From positions 70,067,501 through 70,131,500 of the forward strand of contig NC_058341.1 of the NCBI RefSeq assembly GCF_905475395.1: 64,000 nt of DNA. Direction: 5' to 3'. Shown here in pieces: positions 32,401-41,878 of this stretch. This DNA comes from Chrysoperla carnea (lineage: Eukaryota > Arthropoda > Insecta > Neuroptera > Chrysopidae). The notes below the pieces were generated by a model. It did no database searches. It saw only the letters and a program-made list of their open reading frames with translations, and was not told where the DNA came from. Every line of letters begins with the position of its first letter. Position 1 is the stretch's first letter. The position numbers and the translations under genes were made by a program.

Positions 32401-32922
32401 TTCATTTGATTGAATAAGTAAAAAAATTCTATTTTAAAATTTTCATATTTCAATCAATTTTGAAGCTAGAAAATCGACAAAAAAAGGAAATGTGCAAATA
32501 CTTCTGCTAGAACTTTTATTTGAATTTTTTTTCTTAATTTAATGTATAGTTTTTTTTTTTGTAATATGTAAAGAACTGATTAAAACCCCCAACTAACCCA
32601 AAAAAAATGGGGGCTAGGTACGCTCCTGAGAGGTCGACTTTGTACAACCTAATAAACAACTGGAAAATTTCAAAGATGCATTAATTTTTTCGTTTTTACA
32701 ATGATATTTTATTAATTTTGTTGTACTATATGATGTTTTGAATTTATAAAAAAATTTAATTTTTTTTTAGGGATCCCTAAAAAAACTGGTAAGAAATTAC
32801 AAGCGGTACGTATGTCGTTAACAAAATGGAATAATATTGTAAATGCAAATCAATATACGGATATGTCACCTGATCATAAAAAAGGATGTGGTTTTAATTA
32901 TCCTATTAAACTACGAGCTTAA
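29433..32922 (+). CDS. Unrecognised protein with KEN and D-box-like degrons, three exons
   Basis: Exons 29433-29708, 29782-29986 and 32771-32922 join in phase (0, then 1+2) with GT-AG introns to give 210 residues. The donor at 29987 was chosen over 29991 because only it keeps phase. The protein is basic and serine-rich with no membrane segment or known fold that I recognise. Exon 2 is the best conserved looking part: RQRL (101-104) and RAVL (123-126) fit D-boxes, K150-E151-N152 is a KEN box, and there are several minimal CDK sites (PMTP, CATP, GRTPTK, YSP, ESP, CTP). The C terminus has LTKWNNIVNANQY and ends GFNYPIKLRA. KEN plus D-box plus CDK sites suggest an APC/C-degraded cell-cycle protein; this is inference. 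Intron 2 is full of repeats. Confidence 0.75.
30372..30668 (+). mobile_element. DINE-1-like repeat (family E), copy in intron
   Basis: Head TTATACCCTGTATATATG, middle AGGTGTTCATAAAATTACC, core GGTTGCCCGTCCGTCCG, and CCATCTTGTAAATTGTTAGA near the end. Family C sequence resumes directly after it. Confidence 0.65.
30752..31071 (+). mobile_element. SINE-like or truncated LINE insertion with target duplication
   Basis: A GC-richer block flanked by ATAGTACTTT (30742-30751 and 31072-31081), with similar but decayed bases beyond. It begins near CGTGTGGTAACGGGAG and contains CCCCTGTCGTAAGAGGCGAC, a phrase I recall from insect non-LTR elements. No A/B box pair is convincing, so the class is uncertain. 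Confidence 0.55.
31970..32691. mobile_element. Family F foldback, ~720 bp, just before exon 3
   Basis: Arms of ~350 bases: GAAAAAATTAATGCATC pairs with GATGCATTAATTTTTTC, then AACCTCTCAGGGGCGTAC and its partner, then CAAAAGTTTAAATGTA and TACATTTAAACTTTTG. The inner part is shared with the tail of family E. It ends about 80 bases before the acceptor of exon 3 of the host gene. Other copies: 58385-59345 (full) and 19540-19860, 51430-51700 (partial). Confidence 0.75.
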
Positions 32923-33160
32923 TTTGATGAAATGTATGTGCTTTGCATTTAACTAACTTATACTATAAACTTATCTCACTTCTAATATAGATAAGCTGAT
33001 CAAATCAAACAATAATTAATGTTAACTAACATAAGATATATATATATATCTATATCACAAAGTATTCTCAATCTCAAAACAAAATCACCAATCATATATT
33101 TATTGAGCAATTTCTTGCATATTCATTTTATCATTTACTAAGTATTCAACACTTACTTAT

Positions 33161-33757
33161 TAGACGCATCAATGAATGTTTTTACTCAGGAGTCTTCAAT
33201 AACAGCTCTGATTTTGATTATTTCTTTTTCAAAATGATTTGTTTTGTATATTATTCAAAGTCAGAAACATTTCAGAGGGGGAAATAATCTGGAAAGGGAA
33301 TAGGCAATGTCGCGACTGATATATCGACGCCCAGCCTAAACCGCTAATGATAGACATTTGAATTTTCGAGAAGATATTGATATTATACTGTATGTGTCAT
33401 TTAAGAAAGGATTTTTCGAAATGCATTCCCTAAAAGGGTGAAATAGGGGATGAAAGTTTGATTGAAAATATATATATTTTATTTTTAAAAAATTAAGGTT
33501 CCGCACTAAAACAAAAATCCATTATATAGTGCAACCGAAATTTTACCATTTCACCCTTTTAGGGAATAAATTTCGAAAAATCCTTTCTTAAATGACACGT
33601 ACAGTATAATATCAATATCTTTGCGAAAATTCAAACTTCTATCATTAGCGATTTAGGCTGGGCGTCGATATATCAGTTGCGGCATTGCCTATTCCTCCTC
33701 CAAATTATATTATTTAAAAAAAAATCATCAAAATCGGAGCTGTTATTGATGCGACTA
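33161..33757. mobile_element. Family D foldback, copy 1, ~600 bp
   Basis: TAGACGCATCAAT at the left pairs with ATTGATGCGACTA at the right; inner pairs include AACAGCTCTGATTTTGAT, CTGATATATCGACGCC and AAGAAAGGATTTTTCGAAAT. A longer copy is nested at 43672-44722. Confidence 0.8.
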
Positions 33758-33923
33758 TAAGGACATATTCTTAAGGGTCTAACCTTTAAAAATATACAAA
33801 AAAAAAAAAATTAATTTGTAGACCAGAATATTGCCTTAATTAACACATTATTTTGAATAAATATATCGCGAAACAAGTTTCACTTAAAAAAAAACCATCA
33901 CATTTTTATTACACAATCATTTG

Positions 33924-34118
33924 CCCTGGTGGAAAAAATATTTGAAAAAAGAATAAGAAATTCTGAAAAAGTCTTAGGAACTTTGAATTTCTCAACGTTT
34001 TCGGACTAGTCTAATTCAGAGTTATTCAGAGTTCTTAATACTTTTTTCTAAGACTTTTTCAGAGTTTCCTAAGACTTATTAAGACTTATTCTTTTTTTAA
34101 ATATTTTTTCCACCAGGG
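33924..34118. mobile_element. MITE of the CCCTGGTGGA family, copy 2
   Basis: Perfect 12-base ends CCCTGGTGGAAA and TTTCCACCAGGG, continuing with AAATATTTGAA. The interior AGTCTTAGGAACTTTGAA closely matches copy 1 at 7913-8104. Confidence 0.8.
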
Positions 34119-34382
34119 TGTCCTTGTTTGCCTAATTATTTTTCGCAAACGCAAATTCCAAAAAAGCGCAGCTTACTACCGTAGCGTAGCAAAACGATGT
34201 TGTTCAGATAAAAAATGATTCTTTGTATCTAACTTTTTAATTAATTGTGACCAGGTTTATGTCTCAGTTAGTTTTACTAGTGGTTTTCCTATTTGTTAAC
34301 ATCTTAAACTCCTCTGTAGGAGGCAAAAATCTGGAACTGTTTGAATTGTTCATATTTAAAATTTCACAAAGGTTGTAAAAAC

Positions 34383-34635
34383 AATACAAAGGCCGCTCGG
34401 TAATCCAACAAACGTTTTGCAGAACAGTGTCGGACTATCTAATTTATCGGATTGTAGAATACTGCTGAGTAAAGACCCTCCATAGTTCGGAATTTTTTAC
34501 ATAAGAGTACCTTGTAATCCGACAAGTCACAAATCCAATGATAAGATTCTATATGTTATATTCAATAATAGGTATCTATTTACCATCTTTTAATAAAAAA
34601 AAAAATAGTTCGGATTACGGGGGTCCACTGTACAG
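34383..34635. mobile_element. Short element with pogo/Tigger-like end
   Basis: The right end reads GGATTACGGGGGTCCACTGTA, like pogo-type tips (CAGTGGACCC on the other strand). The left end AAAGGCCGCTCGGTAATCC is a decayed partner. About 250 bases, no coding region. Confidence 0.4.
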
Positions 34636-36097
34636 TTAATCTATACATATGAATATCTCCTTTTGTAGTTAACTAATCAAAAAAATAACTTAAACAAAAG
34701 TTGCAGAATTTGATGGGGTAATCATGTTCTGATATCAGATACCTAGTTCTTCGAGTTTCTTTAATAGCCAATTTAGGTGGTCGGTCAAATGGTCATTTTG
34801 AATAAATTTTGTTTGCAATTTTTAAATTTATCAAAAGAAATTGATCTGAACTCTTACGAACGTAGGATACAAAAATCTTACTATAGTGATTTATTTGATG
34901 ACTTTTGTTACGCTACAGAGCTTAATACAAAAAGCATTTTCGGGCTTCGCTCGCATTATTAATAGTTTTGGGATCAAAATAATATTAATGAATCTCAAAT
35001 CAAATCAAACAAGTAAAACAAGTCTGATTAAAAATCATATCAATTTTAATTTAATTTATTTATTGTACCAAAAATTTTTAGTTCATCGTTAATATTACAT
35101 TTTTTAAAATGAAACTGAAAATAAGACTCTTAATATCTATGAAAATTTTAATGCCCGTTTTTAAAATATACTGGAAGATTAATACAAAGGATCCAGATGA
35201 AAATAGATGAAATATTAACAGATATATAGATTTAGGCCAGATTTAAATCATTATTTTTGTTACTCCTGCGGAATAAGTTTTTCCATCCTGTACTGTTGCC
35301 CGTGCCACGACGAGTAGTGCGTCAAATGGTCTTTTACCCATTTAAGCGGTAAAAGCACTTTCAGCGGAAAATTATACCGTGTGTTTTTTTTAACTTGACA
35401 TAGATTTTATTGAAAAAAAAAAAATGCTTCACACATAAAATTTGAGACATTAATTTCAACCTCCATTTTCAGGGTTAATGAAAAGTTAGCTAACTCTGCT
35501 TCATAACTGATAAGAGATAGAAGAAGAATACTTTAACTTACAAAGTTGTGCCTTAATAAAATGCCAAAATTTTTTGTTTGAATAATTTTTTTGCAAAATG
35601 AATAGTTTATATAAATTCAATTTCTGTCTAAAAAGATCTACGCTTTTGTGATTTTTTTAATACACTTCTTGGAAAAAAGTGAAAGATAATTTTAGGTAGG
35701 ATTTTGCAGTCAGTTTCTGTCTTAAAGATGCAGTTTTCGAAGAAATTATTCCAACATAAAATGTGTTACCTTTTAAATAAGGAATAATTTTCTAAATTTA
35801 AGTTTTCTTCTATCTCTTATCGGTAATAAAGTTGGATTTATCAATACTCCGTGAGGTTGGTAAAACGAATTATAGAATTTCCGTTTCATTGGCTACATTT
35901 TTGAAAATACCGACCAGGCTACGTTGACTAATCATGTTCAGTAAGATATAAATCGATGAGGACCTACTCAATAGTGCTGACTGATCAAAAAACGCAGCCA
36001 ATATAAGCTCACGGTCTATAACATAAAAACTTTTATCTATAAGTTCTTATAGTATAGATAATAATCCTGGCCGATAGTGGAAAAATTGGGAACAGCA
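34636..36097. other. No gene; one weak foldback at ~35505-35825
   Basis: ATAAGAGATAGAAGAAGA near 35510 pairs with TCTTCTATCTCTTAT near 35805, and a few inner words also pair. The rest is AT-rich sequence with no family match. Confidence 0.4.
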
Positions 36098-36685
36098 CCG
36101 ATTTTAATAATACTTTTTGTAACGAGATTATAGGATCCTAAGGGAAATTCAGCCAACTTAACCTAGTTAAATGGGGGCATCCGTAGCCCAAAATTTTTGT
36201 CAAAATTGTTTATTTTGGCTAAAAATTGTCATTTAGTAAGTATGTTTGGTCGTTTGGTTATAAATCCGATGTCAGATTACACGGATTCTGTCCCGTATCC
36301 CGAAAATCGTGCCATTTTTGCCCGGAAATTTGGCACAAAAACGACTAACTAAGTATTTACAGTCCAAACTATGCTCTAAAAGAGATTTTTTGTCGCTGGC
36401 TACGAATCCCATGTCAGATAAGACGGATTCAGTCACGTTTTCCGAAAATTGTGCCATTTTTAGCCAAGAATTTAACTTTTTTGGCACAAAAACGGCAAAC
36501 TAAGTATTTATCGTTCATACTGTGCTCTAAGGGGCATTTTTGGTGACTGTCTATAAGCATTTAAAAAAAATTTGGGCTACATATGCCCTACGCTGGAGCT
36601 CGATGCCCTCCTACGACTAGGTTAAGTTGATTGAATATTCCTTGGGGTCCTATTAACACGTTACTAAAAATTTCATTAAAATCGG
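36098..36685. mobile_element. Foldback element with internal tandem duplication, ~588 bp
   Basis: The ends CCGATTTTAATAATACTTT and its partner finishing ATTAAAATCGG at 36685 pair through CAACTTAACCTAG and GGGCATCCGTAGCCCAAAAT. Inside are two ~165-base direct repeats (about 36255-36405 and 36420-36545) sharing CGTGCCATTTTTG, GGCACAAAAACG and ACTAAGTATTTA. Confidence 0.75.
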
Positions 36686-37235
36686 TATTTCTGTATTATT
36701 AATAATTCTAATATAATAATATCATACGTCGAGGATGGCGTGAAATCCAAGTCCAGAGAAATTTTAATGCTTGGTAAAGATGTTTACTGAACACTTCACT
36801 CAAAGTACGCGGTCTCCATCTTGAAATTTAAAGTCAATAATCTCGGTAAATGTTGTTTAAACGTCAAAAATAATCGTGATAAAAGTTGATAAGAACAATA
36901 TTTTTAACAACTTTAGCTTGAAACGTTTCTCTAAATTTTGCATAATTCTAAAAGTACACACTTTCCGAAATTCTAGGCAAGCGTGGAATGTGTTTTTTAG
37001 TTTTATGACTAGAATTCTTTTTACGAGTCTGATGAGCGATTATGACGTAAAATCGAAAATTTTATCATATAAAGCTGTCAATTTTCAAACTTTTTATATA
37101 TTCAAAATTTAAAAAAAAGGTTAAACAGAGATAATTGACTTCAGTTCTATTCATTCAAGGATTCAATTCAAGGATACCGAAGACTATTTTTGGAAACTTG
37201 TTCTGATTTCGATTTAACGCAAATCAAGCCATTTT
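36686..37235. other. No feature seen
   Basis: AT-rich; a 78-residue frame at 36876-37112 has no recognisable composition or motif. Confidence 0.4.
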
Positions 37236-37690
37236 TATACCATGCATATATGAAATATACATAGTATATTAAGTTTAGTCCCAAGTTTGTAACGCTTAAA
37301 AATAATGATGCTAGGAAAAAAATTTTGTCATAGGTGTTCATAAAATCACCTAATTAGTCCATTTCCGGTTGTCCGTCCGTCCGTCCGTCCGGCCGTCCGT
37401 CTGTGGTCACGATAACTCAAAAACGAAAAAAGATATCGAGCTGAAATTTTTACAGCGTACTCAGGACGTAAAAAGTGAGGTCAAGTTCGTAAATGAGCAT
37501 TATAGGTCAATTCGGTCTTGGGTCCGTAGGACCCATCTTGTAAACCGTTAGAGATAGATCAAAAGTTTAAATGTAAAAAATGTTCCTTATAAAAAAATAA
37601 AAAACTTTTGTTTGAAACATTTTTTTGTAAACATCACTGTTTACCCACGAGAGCGTTAATTAGGTGCAAATTTTATAGTATGTATTAATA
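37236..37690 (+). mobile_element. DINE-1-like repeat (family E), best copy, GTCC core
   Basis: The clearest full copy. Head TTTTATACCATGCATATATG with a self-complementary TATA block; TTTAGTCCCAAGTTTGTAACGC; AGGTGTTCATAAAATCACC; core microsatellite of GTCC/GTCT units at 37369-37403; AACTCAAAAACGAAAAAAG; GACCCATCTTGTAAACCG; tail with TGTTTACCCACGAGAGCG. The layout (TATACC head, TTTAGTC..AAGTTTG.AACGC, GTCY microsatellite, then a second block) mirrors Drosophila DINE-1/INE-1 elements, regarded as non-autonomous Helentrons. The likeness is from memory. Other copies: 5975, 11385, 18690, 27485, 30372, 61186 and 61640. Confidence 0.6.
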
Positions 37691-38771
37691 TAGGAATTGT
37701 GTGTTGCCTATTTAAAAGTGAATATCTTTTGTTATTTACGTGACGTCAAAAAACAAACAATTGCGCATCAACACTGTCTATATATTTTTGTATGTGTTAT
37801 GTGATAAAGAAATCAACACTGACTATGCATGGTATTTCAACAATTAACTCAGTCAATATTATCCTTATGCTACAGTCAAATTTTACTAGGGCAACTATAA
37901 ATCTTCTGTGTGCGAAAGTGAAAATTATCAGTATTATTTACTAGCAATTCATGCAATTTGATATCCATTCACTTTTTCATCAATTTAGAATAGCCTCAAC
38001 TATCTATCTCCTCTCATGTTAGCTAGAATATTCGGGTTTTTGTTCGAAAAAATGAAACAAAGAGCACAAATTACAAAACAAACAAATGAACCAAAAGTAT
38101 TTAAAGATAAAAGAATGCAAATTAGACCAATAAAAACTTGCAAAAACAAAAAATTATCTTAACAATTTTGGAAGAATAAATTGTCATTCTAGACCAAGAA
38201 CCCAACCGACGTGACACTGAGCGGAAAAATGGTACTGGTCTCAAGTATCTTAAAGGAAAAAAATGATGATCAATTAATTATTATTTTTAGCTGATAATTT
38301 CTAATCAGTTTTAGTTATAGAGTACTTCCCGCATCGACAGTTTTCGTTTAATAGATGTCACAGTCAATTAGCTTAAAGTAGTCCGGCTGGTCCTATTTTT
38401 TTTATTTTTTTTTTTTTTGCGGTAAATGATAGTTCAAAGTCCCTTGATCACAATAAACACAGTTTTGGGGCCTCTTGCGGGACAAAATTTTGAATTATTT
38501 CATTTTAAAATTGTATTTTTTAACACAGTATCTTATGGAGGAACTCACAATAATGTTAATTGTACAAAATCATTACTTCAGAGCTTCAAAAAGTTTTCAT
38601 CATGAAGAAAATTTATCATAGATTCTGTTTATGCAAAAAAGAACTTTACCTTCCGGCGCTTTCCAAAAAGAAAACATAAAAAACTTTGGTTTTTGACGCT
38701 TTTACGATATTTTTAGAGCATTTTATTACACTTACGTCATGCAAATAGTTGGCTAATCATGTGACGGCCGT
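37691..38771. other. Mostly featureless; family E tail to ~37880
   Basis: GGTATTTCAACAATTAACTC near 37832 recurs at 5440, 61510 and 62157, so it belongs to the flank of family E. The rest holds nothing I recognise apart from T-runs near 38398-38420. Confidence 0.45.
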
Positions 38772-39205
38772 TACTTTACTTTAATTAGCCGTTCAGTTAA
38801 CAGTCTAGCCTTTTTACTAAACAACGCCGTTCAAGCAGTGATTGGAACGATATTCAATTGTAGCGTTTAATACAACATTTAGTAAACTGGCTGGCTGATG
38901 TGACTGGCAGTTTTTAATAGTAGCAACTTAGTTTCAACTTTTTGTCACTGTACTCTTCCATTGTACTTTTACGCAATCAAACTGTGAGAAACAGTAATAA
39001 TTATATTGCTGCTTGTCTTTGCCATATTGACAGTGTGTGAGCTTCAGCGCCAGGTAACAGGCAGTGGAACTTTTAAATGACTAGGCGAGACAAGTAGTTA
39101 AACGTTATCGATCCAAGCCGTTTGCCCAGCTGTTTGATTGAATGGCGGCGTTTAGCACAAGGCTAAGCTGTTAATTTAACGGTTATTTAAGGAAGCTGCG
39201 AAACA
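38772..39205. mobile_element. Foldback element, ~430 bp
   Basis: TTAATTAGCCGTTCAGTTAACAG and CTAGCCTTTTTACTAAACAA pair with diverged partners at 39110-39200 (AGCACAAGGCTAAGCTGTTAA). A single arm of the same family lies at 55185-55265. Confidence 0.55.
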
Positions 39206-39424
39206 GTTATTGAAACGTGTTACGGTTCTGAATGGCAATTTTAAAAATGAGGGAATTAATTTTGTTAATTTACAACAAAAAAATATTTTGTTCCAAATTG
39301 TACTGATAATTTATTGTTTTTGCAAGTTTTTTTCGCGACTCCAAAATACTGAGCTGACCTCTATTGATTTAAATATGAAAAGGAGAGGAGGGTGTAAACA
39401 TTATCTCAGAACATATATTTAAAT

Positions 39425-39565
39425 GATGTACGAACTAGAGTTGTAAATGATATAAAATATATTAAATGTTCGATGGTTTTTTGTTTGTTTCTACCATGGA
39501 GATAGATCTTTATATCCTCTTCAACCGCCATTAAAGTGCCACTTATAGTTTTTTGGAGTCGCAAA
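39425..39565. repeat. Dispersed repeat, copy 1
   Basis: GAGTTGTAAATGATATAAAAT, TACCATGGAGATAGATC and CTCTTCAACCGCCATTA recur in the same order at 41465-41640. Family unknown. Confidence 0.6.
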
Positions 39566-40015
39566 TTGGTCTAAATGTTTTTGACTGATTTTTCTTACAT
39601 TATTTTTTTAGAAATCAAAATGAATATTTTTGATTAAGTACATACATTTTTGTATTCATTAAAATAATATACAAAACAAAATGAACATGTTTAGCTTTAG
39701 ATATTCAACGTATTTTATGTACATTCAACTTTTCTATGAATTTTTAAAATATTTTTTGTTTTAGTTTTTTTAATTTTTTAATATCTGTATTAATATTATA
39801 TAATATAATATACATCAACTATTTAAATAATAAATTTTTAAAAAAAATAATGTTTTGCCTTTATTTTAAAATAATTACTATATCTACAGTGTATACGTAA
39901 AAAACTCGTGATCAGATCAACTCCAATAAATATAGTAGGAGAGTCCAAGAGGGAATTTGGGGAGTAACTCGAGCGCGTCAACTTAACATATGGATGGATC
40001 CTTGGACCTGTGTAA
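39566..40015. other. No feature seen
   Basis: AT-rich; no gene or repeat recognised. Confidence 0.35.
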
Positions 40016-40300
40016 AAAAAAAAAAAAAAAAACGATAGGCAAATCCGGGAAAAATGTTTACGGCGGTCCAATGTTAAATTTGACAAAACTGCTATCAGAA
40101 AAAAAAAAACGTTGTTATAGAAGGAAACAAGCTAAAAAAACAGCGTTTTTGTTTTCCGCTAATCAATGGCTAAGTTAACCGAAAAAATTCGCACAAGTCA
40201 AAAAAAAAACCGCAACGTCCAATGCAAAAAAATTAAATTGGAAAGTTCTAGATCTCAAAAAGGCCATCGATTGGCGTCTGGTAAGTCCGATTTGGATGTC
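40016..40300. mobile_element. Family H, partial copy
   Basis: CTATCAGAAAAAAAAAAACG, AATCAATGGCTAAGTTAAC and GGTAAGTCCGATTTGGATG match the left arm of the foldback at 50061-50762. Confidence 0.55.
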
Positions 40301-40519
40301 AGATTAAGATATGGTGGGTTAATTACATGCTAATAAGTGTACATTTCAATAATCTGACGACTTAATCGTTTGACGCAAGAAAACAAGAGGCTTACAAAGT
40401 TGCATAAAAAAATAATATGTTATCTGTAATAACTCGATCGCGTTCAAATTGTTTTTTATTTAAGGGAATTCTAAAACACAGACTTTCTTTAGGTTATGGT
40501 TAAGATCTTTTAATTCATT

Positions 40520-40735
40520 CTAATTTGTAATAACAGGATCACAGCCTTCAGATGCGTATGGAGGTGCTGGTAATCTTAAGAGTTCAAGTTTATATTTTGA
40601 ACTCTTTTTAAACTTAAATATTTTATTACCATCATCACACGGGGGTGATTTTTCTATAGCATGCATTCTTCGTTTATGTACAACTAAATTTTGTTGGACA
40701 TTAAATGTTTTCTCATAAACATCACAAAATGGGTT
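40520..40735 (-). pseudogene. Degenerate C2H2 zinc-finger remnant
   Basis: On the minus strand from 40726 the sequence encodes a single finger closely matching those of the 8221-9690 gene (KTFNVQQNLVVHK). Its second cysteine is replaced by tyrosine (CDVYEKTF) and the histidine spacing is x4 (HKRRMH), so it cannot bind zinc normally. The frame continues for about 40 non-finger residues to a stop at 40522-40520. Upstream, EKP-like linker sequence is frameshifted. It is a decayed relative or a fragment carried by duplication; no promoter or start is visible. Confidence 0.7.
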
Positions 40736-41280
40736 TTTCGTGGCCTACAAGTGTTTATAATAAAACATACAGTCGTTAAATTGACATATTTAAGTCGTAG
40801 GTCTGAGAAAACGGCTCATGAAATTTGTAGGTCAGTATGAGCATTCAATTTTACTAATACCTACTAAAAATTTCTGTAAAAATTGGTTAGTTGTTGACAA
40901 ATTTTCATACCCTCGCTTTTCCGATATGTTGGGGGGTGGAAGTCACGCCAAACGGCCCAATATTTTTGGAAGCAACTATTCTATTCTCCCTTATTATATT
41001 CATTTATCTTGCATTCAAGAGAAAAGCAAATGGTTGTTCATAGTTTTTAAATAGGTCGTTTAATTGACATGTTTTCCGTTTTCCACATTGAAAACGCCCT
41101 AATTTCCAAAGTTTCCGTAAATGTAAACGTTGTAGGTTACGCTAAAATGAAGCCACTCACGAATTTTCGTAAGAGTGTTAGTCACGAAACCATACCACCC
41201 CTCTGTTCTGTGGACTATAAGAAATTTCTTCTAATGGACTTACGAACTTAATCGCAGAAACTATGCAGTGAAGTTCGAAA
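40736..41280. other. No feature recognised
   Basis: Two short frames (40818-41054, 41069-41251) have mixed composition but no motif. GGGGGGTGG near 40930 is the only GC-rich spot. Confidence 0.35.
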
Positions 41281-41464
41281 AATTTGAGCTGTAAGTCGTC
41301 ATACTAATTACCAATGCTAATTGCATATTTTTAGTTTCTTATAAATCAAATTAGGGCACAAAGTTTCTTGACGCTCTAACGAATCGATTGTCGAAAACTG
41401 CATACAAATCCTACTTACTGCTGAAATTTTTCGAACTTTGACCATTTTTAGTGTTTTGTTTCTG

Positions 41465-41640
41465 CGACTAACTAGAGTTGTGAATGATATAAAATACTAA
41501 AATAGGTTTTTAGTTATGTTCTATAATTTTTTTGTTTGTTTATACCATGGAGATGGATGTTTATACCCTCTTCAACCGCCATTACAGTGCTATCTATGGT
41601 TTCTTGAATATGGATGGAGATAATCATACAGGTTGTTCAA
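41465..41640. repeat. Dispersed repeat, copy 2
   Basis: Matches 39425-39565 (TACCATGGAGATGGATG, CTCTTCAACCGCCATTA). It lies just downstream of the SON poly(A) signal. Confidence 0.6.
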
Positions 41641-41748
41641 AAACGATGAAGCGTTTATTAATGAATTTTAAAATGAATATTATCAAGTTATGAATATATT
41701 TCTTATATGTACAATATATAAACACAAATAAAAAAAATTAGTGAACAA

Positions 41749-41754
41749 TTTATT
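41749..41754 (-). terminator. Poly(A) signal of the SON-like gene
   Basis: TTTATT on the plus strand is AATAAA on the coding strand, 11 bases after the stop codon; it implies a very short 3' UTR unless a later signal is used. Confidence 0.5.
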
Positions 41755-41764
41755 GCTTGTTTAA

Positions 41765-41878
41765 TTATGAAGGCAAAATTCCTAATTGTTGTAAACATAC
41801 TGTTGCAGCATCAGCTTTGGCTTGTTTTTTGTTTGGACTAGCAACACTGGGTTGGTATTCTACACCATTGATTTTCAC
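41765..41878 (-). CDS. SON: SON last exon: C-terminal half of the dsRBD
   Basis: Encodes VKINGVEYQPSV through KKQAKADAATVCLQQLGILPS and the stop. The KKQAKADAA helix is the RNA-phosphate-contacting end of a dsRBD. Acceptor TTTGTTTTAG. Confidence 0.93.
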   Translation of the reverse strand: MKINGVEYQPSVASPNKKQAKADAATVCLQQLGILPS

